Part shown: positions 56,924 to 64,000 of the stretch, piece after piece
Layout of the letters: the number at the start of each line of letters is the position of its first letter
Numbering within the stretch: the stretch's first letter is position 1
NCBI GenBank assembly: GCA_032164245.1
Contig: JAVMKO010000003.1
Location: forward strand, 89,651,890 to 89,715,889
Origin: Sternotherus odoratus
Taxonomy: Eukaryota > Chordata > Testudines > Kinosternidae
Direction: 5' to 3'
DNA: 64,000 nt
Notes under the pieces: generated by a model
What the model saw: the letters and a program-made list of their open reading frames with translations, nothing else
Told to the model about the DNA's origin: nothing
Databases searched by the model: none
Translations under genes and position numbers: made by a program

Positions 56924-59638
56924 CTCCACGGTAGGTGTGCGTGCTCGCCACATGCACCGGTGCCGGAAAGTTTTTTTCCCTTAGCAATACCCGTAGGGGG
57001 AGCATTACCCCCTCCCCCCCCCCCCCCGCGACCTCTGGAGTGGTGCCGCCCTGGTGCACTATAAGGGGCACCGAGCACTCCCCTACCCTCAGTTCCTTCT
57101 TGCCACTAGTGAAAGTGCATCAGAACTTCACAGCTCCAGCATCACTGCAGCTCGTCCTTAGCGTTTCCTCTGTAGTACCTGTATCTCTTAATTTTCAAGT
57201 TAGCTTTCAAGTTGGAGTACCTGGGCAGGAGCATGCCCCGAGCCCTGGGTTTTAAGTCATATGACACTTGCAGGCATTCTGTGCCGGGGAGTGATCCACA
57301 CGCGGACTGTTTACACTGTTTGGTTGAGACCCATCTCAGCGATCGTTGCAAGATCTGCAAGTCATTCAAGCCATGGACGAAATGCGAAAGGGACATTCGA
57401 CTCCGGGCCATCCTAATGGAGTCTGCGCTGACCCCGACTCCTGTACACCACTCCGAGTCAACACCGGACACCGTGACATCGGTGTGCGGTGATCTCCCAG
57501 CACATTTGTCCAGTCAGCACCGGGCATGAGAGGGCCAAGAAGATGCCCTTGATGCAGCGGTTCCATGGTGCACCAGGGACAATCGCTAGACCCGCCTCGG
57601 GCAGTCCTCAATCCCTTTCAGCCACGTTGGGCGGAGTAGCATGGCTGTGTCGGCACAGGCCTCTCCAGATGCCTTCCATGCTAGAGGGCTTGCAAGCGGC
57701 CAGGGATGTCTTGCCCCTGCTGGTACCTGGAGCGCCACCAATGTCAGTTCCATGCTCCAGAATTAAGCCACTGCTGGGCTCTCCGCAGTCACCCCCAGAG
57801 CGGCACTGGTTGCAGTCAAGGGAACGTTCCCAACGCTGTTCACCATCCAGGGCAGAGTCCGCGTGGATCGTCCTTGAAGCCCACCAGGCTATCTGGCTGG
57901 GTACCATCAGCCCGGGACTCCAGGCACCACTCCATGTCAGGGAGCGCATGCCGATGGGACTAAAGGGGATGTCACCCAGGGTCCTGGCCCAGAAGGAGTT
58001 AATGGAGCCAGTCGTGGCATGGACGTCATCGTTGCTCCCACTCAGGATCCCATTCAGTGTCTCTGTGGCACCAATGCCATTGTCCTGGGTGTTGATCGCA
58101 GTCTTCTGGCCCTCTATGGGCAGACAGGTGGGGAAGAAGCGGTTTTGACGGGACACTCAATGGCGCCCTACCAGTTCCGCTCAGGGATCCACCCTCAATA
58201 AAGCCCGCCTTTTCCAACCAGTTGTATGCTTTCCTACCAGAGTGGTTGCGACTGACCTTGGACCAGTGGGTCCTCAACACCATGTCCAAAGGGTACACCC
58301 TCCAGTTCACTTCCTCCCCACCCAACCATCCTCCATCCCTGGTCTGCCTGGGGGACCCCTTGCACAAAGCCCTGCTCAAGCAGGAGGTGGGGCGGCTCCT
58401 GGGCCTGGGAGTGGCAGAAGTGGTACCCAAGGAATTCAAGGGCAAGAGGTTTTACTCCTGCTATTTCCTTATCCCGAAGGCCAAAAGGGAACTCAGGCCC
58501 ATGGTGAACTCTGAAGCTCAAGTTCCACATGGTCTCCCTAGCCTCCATTACCCCCTCTCTGGATCCTGGGAACTAGTATGCTGTCCTCAACCTTTAGGAC
58601 TCATACTTCATATCACATATTCAGGGCCGGCGACAGGGGGGTACTATGGGTACAGCTGTACCGGGCCCCAGACTTCAGGGGGGCCCCCTGAAGTCCGGGG
58701 TTGGCCCGGTACGCAGCAGCCGCTGCAGCGCTCATCAGCCCCCCTCCCCCGGCACCCAGCAGCCTCCCCCCGCCTCCCTTTGCTTCTCCCGGCCGGCCAC
58801 GTGGCCAAAGCGTATGCGGGGGTTGGGGCCCGCGGGCGGTGGGAGAATGGCCGGGGGGGGGCCCTGCAGGCAGCGGGAGAATGGCCGGGGGGGGGGCCCT
58901 GCAGGCGGCGGGAGAATGGCCGGGGGGGGGCCCGCGGGCGGTGGGAGAATGGCCGGGGGGGGGCCCCTGTGGGCGGCGGGAGAATGACCGGGGGGGGGCC
59001 CCCAAAATTCCTGTCGCCGGCCCTGCACATATTCGAGGAACACAGACTGTTCCTCCAGGTTGTGGTGGGATGGGAACATTACTAATTTATGGTCCTTCCA
59101 TTTGGCCTGTCCACTGCCCCCCAGGGTGTTTACCAAATGTATGTCAGTAGTAGTAGCCCATCTCAGGCACAAGGGGGTGCAAATTTTTCCCTGTGTGAAC
59201 GATTGGCTGGTGAAGGGCAGCTCCCGATCGCAGGTGAGGGACCACGTGACGCTCCTACTGTCCACATACACCACCCTGGGCCTGTTGGTAAACAGCGCAA
59301 AGTCCACGTTAGTCCTGGCACAACACATGTTTGCAAGTTTATCGGAGCCCTCCTAGACTCCTCGTCGGCCACAGCCTCCCTCCAAAGGGACAGGTTAGAG
59401 ACCATAATGGGGCTCGTCACCATGGTCATAAGGTTTCTGACAACCACAGCCAGAGCATGACTTCAGCTCCTGGGGCACATGTCGGCATGCACATATGTGG
59501 TCCACCACACCATGCTCCGAATGAGGCCTCTTCAGTCCTTATAGCACTCCAGGGGCTGCAAAGGGGTGCTCCCCCTATGGGTACTGCTAAGGGAAAAAAC
59601 TTTCCAGCACTTGGCGAGTATGCACACCTACTGTGGAA
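56924..59638 (+). pseudogene. DIRS-like retrotransposon with inverted terminal repeats
   Basis: Left terminal 56924-57004 (TCCACGGTAGGTGTGCGTGC ... CCCGTAGGGGGAGCA) is mirrored at 59567-59638 (TGCTCCCCCTATGGG ... CACACCTACTGTGG), as in DIRS elements. Between them: a gag-like segment (DCLHCLVETHLSDRCKICKS), the RT approach (GFxxYFLIPKAKRELRPMVN type block at 58222-58530) and, past the hAT insertion, LPFGLSTAPQGV, RVFTKCMSVVVAHLRHKG and VNDWLVKGSSRSQV. The YLDD position reads CVND. Frames are broken, and no tyrosine recombinase is visible. Confidence 0.8.
58622..59025. mobile_element. Young hAT transposon nested in the DIRS element
   Basis: Identical 16-bp ends CAGGGCCGGCGACAGG / CCTGTCGCCGGCCCTG and a perfect octamer duplication CACATATT (58614-58621, 59026-59033). 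404 bp; holds a hairpin (GACTTCAGGGGGGCCCCCTG then AAGTC) and a minisatellite of about 33-bp G-rich units (58825-58995). No transposase; the GC-rich frames on both strands are compositional. Confidence 0.93.
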
Positions 59639-60599
59639 TAAACAAACCACTTGTGTGTGTGCATGCAAGTGTGTGAGATGTGTGTATGTACTACTGCACA
59701 GCCAGGGAGGAAAAGGGATCTTGGCTAGAGATTGCAGTGTGGAACTCCTGAGGTACTGGTAATATAACACACTTGTGACTACAGTAATAGTACAAGTAGT
59801 TTTCATTTCTGTGCAGATCACAAGTTCCACCTGGTACTTCTAAGGTTTTTCTGTTTTTAATAAGGTTTTACATGGTAATATATCTCTCATTGATAAAGGG
59901 GAAAAAATCCTGCATTCTTTTGGTGACTATTTTTGACTGATTCTATAGTGTGAGTTTACTGCTGTTTTCACATTAGGGTGGTTGCTGAAAATTTTTGTCA
60001 GACTCTCAGAACTTTCTGGATGCTAGCAGACTTCAAATATAGGAGCTCCCCACTCCAAATAAGTTGGCTTTTCCATTACACTGGAACTGGCATTTTTAAA
60101 GGAGAACTGCTGTGATTCACTCTAATAGCTCAAAAGTTTAATGAATAATGACTCAGTAGGGCCCCATTCTTCCAAATACTTAAGAATGCACTCATAATTA
60201 ATATATAGTCTTAAATGAATTTTCATAAGTGTCTAGAAATAAGTCACTGTTTCACTTTCCCGTCACTTTGATCAGACTCTCAATGGGATCTATCATTTTC
60301 TCATTCTCTCTCAGAAGCTCTGGTCTGTAGATTAGGATTTAAAGTTGCAGATTTATATTTTCTGGATATTTTAAAAGTGCCTAAAAGGACTCGGTGGAGA
60401 CATGTATATTAAAATGAATTCATTTAATGAATAAACTAATGTCATTATAAATGGTCCTCAACACAACCGCCTATAACGGATACTAAATATCAAAATCTTT
60501 TGATTCTACTTATACCTTCTGTAGCCTAAAGCCCTTATTGAAAGCTTGGGTAAAAAGGAGAGATGCCTTTTAGAGATCCCAGAATGTCATCAAAATTAT

Positions 60600-60866
60600 A
60601 CTCCGCTTTGCTCTACACCACAAACTTACGTTCGTCTAGCCAAGTTGCTCCGGAGTGTGGAAAATCAGCCCCATAGCCTAAGCGACGCAGTTATACTGAA
60701 TGTAGACAACGCTGTGTTAGTGAGAGGGCTTCTCCTGTCAACATAGCTACCACCTCTTGGGAAGATGGAATACGTAAACCAACAGGAGAAGTTCTCCTGT
60801 TGATGTAGATAACATCTTCACTAAGCACTACAGGAGCTCTGCTGCTGCGCTGTATGTAGATGGCCC
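60600..60866. mobile_element. MITE, old
   Basis: AGAGGGCTTCTCCTGTCAAC with AGGAGAAGTTCTCCTGTTGA forms inverted blocks, with TGAATGTAGACAACGCTGTG before and CTGCTGCGCTGTATGTAGAT after. It resembles a MITE family I recall as common in turtles; exact ends and superfamily are not established. Confidence 0.5.
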
Positions 60867-61803
60867 TCCATTGAACCAATGGACTATGGAAGTTCAGAAG
60901 TTGAATGCATAGACAAGAAAGATGTCCTCTTTATCACCCATATGAATGTATAGCAAAACAAAGTGTAAAAAAAAAAAAGATATTTTATCAGGAAAACTTT
61001 ATATAAAGTATTAAATTTAATTTCTGAATTGTCAGTTTGAGTTGGCAATTTTGTTTTGACACACATTGACTGACTATATTCAGAGTTTCAATGTACATCA
61101 TCAGACTGTCAATCTGTCTGTCACCAATTTAGATTTTCCTTTTTAGAAGGGCAGATTGAGAATGGAATTGGAATTTGGCCAGGACATCATGATTAGTAGA
61201 TTAATTCTGCTTACATTAAAAACAAACACAGGTATCATGATCCTCAGAAAAATCTTTATTTAGACATCGCAGGTGGATGGAATATAGTGAAGCTTAAACT
61301 AACTTTCCTTAGAAAGGAAAACAAGATTGGGAAGGTGATAAAGAAGAAAAGAATAGAGTAGGTTTTTTAATCAGTGTTTCCAGATGATCACCAGTCTTCA
61401 AAGAACTTTGAGGGGAAAAATACCCAATTCAACAGTGTACTTATATTTAAAATTCAAAAATGTCAGTAAATTCATTTAGCATAATCTTTCCCCTTCTCCC
61501 CCCCCCCCATTATTTTTTTAAATCTGAATTAGGGGTCAGGTATTGTATTTAAATAAATTCAATTTACATTCTGCCATAGAAGAACCAAAGAGTGAGTATG
61601 CGTAGTACAGAAATTTCACACACACTACTGGGTGGGTAACCATAAAATAAAAATAAAATCCTGGGTATGTTTTGTCTTTAATTAGATTAAAATTCAGAAG
61701 TGGGGCTTTTCAAGATAACTTACAAATTAATTTGTAGTAATAGAAAATGGAGAAATGGGATGTATGGGGCTGGAGATAAGTTTTTGGCTTCACAGGGGGA
61801 CTC

Positions 61804-62081
61804 TTAGGCCATCTGTACACTTACCAAGGATCGACGCTGCTGCGATCGATTTAGTGAGCCAGTTTAATGAGTCTAGTGAAGACCCGCTAAATCAACTGCA
61901 GAGCACTCTCCAGTACCTCACTGGAACAAGAATAAGTCGATAGAGTGTCTCCCGTCAATTCAGCATGGTGTAGACACTGCAGTAAGTCAACCCAAGCTAT
62001 GTCAACTGCAGCTACATTATTCACCTAGCTGGAGTAGTGTAACTTAGGTCTACTTACTGCAGTAGTGTAGACAAGGCCTTA
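61804..62081. mobile_element. MITE with TAGACAAGGCC-type ends
   Basis: Left TTAGGCCATCTGTACACTTA and right (reverse complement) TAAGGCCTTGTCTACACTAC are inverted; internal AGTAAGTCAACCC resembles the MITE at 8153. About 278 bp. No clear target-site duplication. Confidence 0.6.
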
Positions 62082-62598
62082 GAGAGGGCAACAAGACTGG
62101 GGAGGAGCCATGACATGCTGGGAAGGTGGGGATATTGTCAGAATTTAGGAGCACCAGGAAAAATCAGAGGATCAGACACTGGTGGACTAAAGCTGCCGAG
62201 AATGCAAGAAGGCAGATTTAGGTAGTTGGGGTTTGTCTAGTTCGGGAGAGACTAGCTATGGGGCAAGACTGCAATATACAAAGATAACTTTGTGGTTAAC
62301 TTTATTAAGCTTTGCATTTTTTAAAAAAATCAGTGAATATTTTTGAAACTTACTATTATAATACCCAACTAGAGCTTGATTAGGAGACTTGTGCAACAGT
62401 CTGGAAGATCAGTGTTTGAGACAGACAGTCCGAGACGTCTTAGGTCAATTGAAGCTACGGCATTGGTGTGCCAATTTCAATTTTCCAAATGAACAGAGCT
62501 GAAACTTCAATTACATTCTACTCCACTGAGTGGTGACACAGATATACTGCTATAGAAAAGGCTCCATGCCCTTGCTAGTTGGCAGAGCATCCTCTAGC

Positions 62599-62601
<3 letters not shown>

Positions 62602-62633
<32 letters not shown>
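62602..62633. repeat. (GA)n microsatellite
   Basis: Uninterrupted GA repeat of about 16 units. Confidence 0.95.
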
Positions 62634-62635
<2 letters not shown>

Positions 62636-63476
62636 TAAATTACAGCAGAAATAAAATGAAAACCAAAACCAAGAGATTCTAAAATCTTTAAACTTTGTTC
62701 CCGTCAGCCAGTGCCCTGGATAAAGTTGCATATACAAGGTGCCATGCTTGGATAACTAAAATAGTAAGAAAATAATGCCCTTGTAACACTTTGTCTTTTT
62801 ATTGGTGATAATTTTTTTTATTTTTTTTAAGCGGTATAAAAACCTGTTGTTTGGCATTATAATAAGATTAAAAAAGCCACTAAGTTAAATCTCTCTAAAA
62901 CGTTGGTTCACAAATTATAGCTCATTCACCATCAGTTAGAACCACATTTTGCAGAATTAAGTTACTTTTTGTGATGTTGGGATAGCAGTTGTTTGCAGAA
63001 TAAAATTGCTGCTCTAAATATATTTCTAGAGACCAATGCATATTGCATTTGCTCTGTAGATCAACATTTGGATAAATTTGTCCTCTTATTTACAGATCAA
63101 TATACTAGGTATATTAAAATGTTTATATTAAATAAAATAAATGTCTGTAACCAAAATAACCCTGATGCACTGTGTTGTGGTGCTGTCTTGCTCTAATTTT
63201 GCTTCAGATTACCTGCTTATTTTTGTGTTTGCTCCTCTATTGCAAAGAGTTTGGCATCTATAGTGCCATCACATAACAGAAAGCTTCACTAATCTTTTGA
63301 TCTTTGATCAGTACTTTGATGCATCTTAGCTGTGAAGTCAATGTGACAGTATGTTAAGTCTCATAAGACTTTTTAAATATAATGCGTAGTCTGTCAAATC
63401 AGTGTTGTACATGTATCTTGTCTTTTGAATATCCATTTTGCATGTCTTCTGTTTCATTCTGTCTTAACTCATATAG

Positions 63477-63542
63477 GTTCTGGTTCTCCAAACAATTCTG
63501 ATGATGATGATGATCAAAAAAGGAATAATTTTATAGGAAAGG
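63477..63542 (+). CDS. STXBP5: STXBP5 exon with Asp run
   Basis: A 66-bp exon, phase 1 in, phase 1 out, encoding SGSPNNSDDDDDQKRNNFIG. Five consecutive GAT codons make a five-Asp run; the human protein has a shorter acidic stretch at this place as I recall. Acceptor AACTCATATAG, donor GTACAG. The following intron is only 98 bp. Confidence 0.92.
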
Positions 63543-63640
63543 GTACAGTATTTTTATTTTAACAGCATTTTCTTTTGTTCAGTTCATCTTTTTAGTACAT
63601 TTATAGTTTTTGACATTTTTTGTTAAAATATTATTTACAG

Positions 63641-63688
63641 TGAAGACCAAAGGCAGAAAATTTTCCAAGATGGTAGCCAATGATATAG
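63641..63688 (+). CDS. STXBP5: STXBP5 exon (last in window)
   Basis: A 48-bp exon, phase 1 in, phase 1 out, encoding KTKGRKFSKMVANDI after a split Val codon. RKFS fits a basophilic (PKA-type) phosphorylation site; tomosyn is known to be PKA-regulated in the linker, but this exact residue is inference. Acceptor TTATTTACAG, donor GTAGGA. Remaining exons, including the C-terminal R-SNARE, lie beyond position 64000. Confidence 0.93.
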
Positions 63689-64000
63689 GTAGGAACTAGA
63701 AAAATTCTGCTTTCTTCCTAATCTAGTGCCTTTCTCTATGCAGCACTAACCCAACAGCAAAAAAATTCAAATTGCATTCTTTAGTAGTTAATCTCTTTCC
63801 CTGTACTAAATGGTAATCCTTTGGGCTGCTTCTGTGCTAAATATATTGGGCACAATGATTAACAAAATCAAGGAGAAACGGTGTTTTAATACTTTAATTT
63901 ATATTATGTGCACCTTCCTATTTATTTGGGACGAGGTTTTACTTTATTCTGAAATATTAGAAGGGTTCAGTCTATGCAAGTTGCAACATAATACTATTAC
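63689..64000 (+). other. STXBP5: Downstream STXBP5 intron (partial)
   Basis: AT-rich intron start after the last visible exon; runs off the window. Nothing recognised. Confidence 0.8.

Larger units (their letters stand above)
56527..63476 (+). other. STXBP5: STXBP5 intron, 6.9 kb
   Basis: Holds a DIRS-like element (56924-59638) with a nested hAT (58622-59025), MITEs (60600-60866, 61804-62081) and a GA microsatellite (62602-62633). 59640-60590, 60870-61800 and 62090-63470 are AT-rich with nothing else recognised apart from a poly-C tract near 61498-61508. Confidence 0.8.

Noticed and set aside
57489..58148. 219-codon plus-strand frame and its antisense 182-codon frame as new genes
   Set aside because: They lie between gag-like and RT blocks of the DIRS-like element and are best read as its internal sequence.
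8611..63688. Assignment to STXBP5L instead of STXBP5
   Set aside because: Segments such as KQLKDGKKPEP, GRRPCLTVMHG, KSRNKDDRPNTD and GLCDINEG fit STXBP5; the corresponding STXBP5L stretches differ as I recall them. An alignment would settle it.

Overview
The window is a piece of vertebrate nuclear genome, most likely from a cryptodiran turtle. The evidence is its intron-rich gene structure, several CR1 LINE fragments, and multiple copies of a tRNA-derived SINE with the sequence pattern known from turtles. The species call is inference from repeat content; no search was run. There are no bacterial-type operons, no CRISPR array and no structural RNA gene that I can see.

One protein-coding gene runs through the window on the + strand: STXBP5 (tomosyn-1), a syntaxin-binding WD40 protein that restrains SNARE-dependent exocytosis. 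I place 15 exons from 8611 to 63688. Every one has an AG acceptor and a GT donor, and the codon phase joins correctly from each exon to the next (about 543 residues in all). They cover the later part of the N-terminal propeller region and most of the variable linker. The first exons and the C-terminal R-SNARE exons lie outside the window. Exon 12 (50202-50285) is an in-frame 84-bp cassette in the hypervariable linker and can be skipped without changing frame.

The other ~97% is intron, heavily loaded with mobile elements. 1-8610: a non-LTR retrotransposon with endonuclease and RT remnants, a decayed DIRS-like element, and a long inverted repeat. 9710-25702 (16-kb intron): a TA-flanked DNA transposon holding an array of perfect GC hairpins inserted into a hAT transposase relic, three Helitrons, CR1 pieces and a probable solo LTR. 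25858-37162: two large TA-flanked GC-rich transposons, hAT elements, SINEs and a fold-back Penelope end. 37384-47147: CR1, TA-flanked transposons (one inside another), and a Penelope element split by CR1 that is itself split by a hAT MITE. 47300-64000: a third large Helitron, SINEs (one folded back on itself), CR1, and a DIRS-like element with inverted terminal repeats carrying a young hAT insertion.

I found no clearly new coding system. The most unusual content is structural: fold-back retroelement insertions with target-site duplications, Helitrons with exact A|T junctions and strand-skewed tandem arrays, and hairpin arrays inside DNA transposons.
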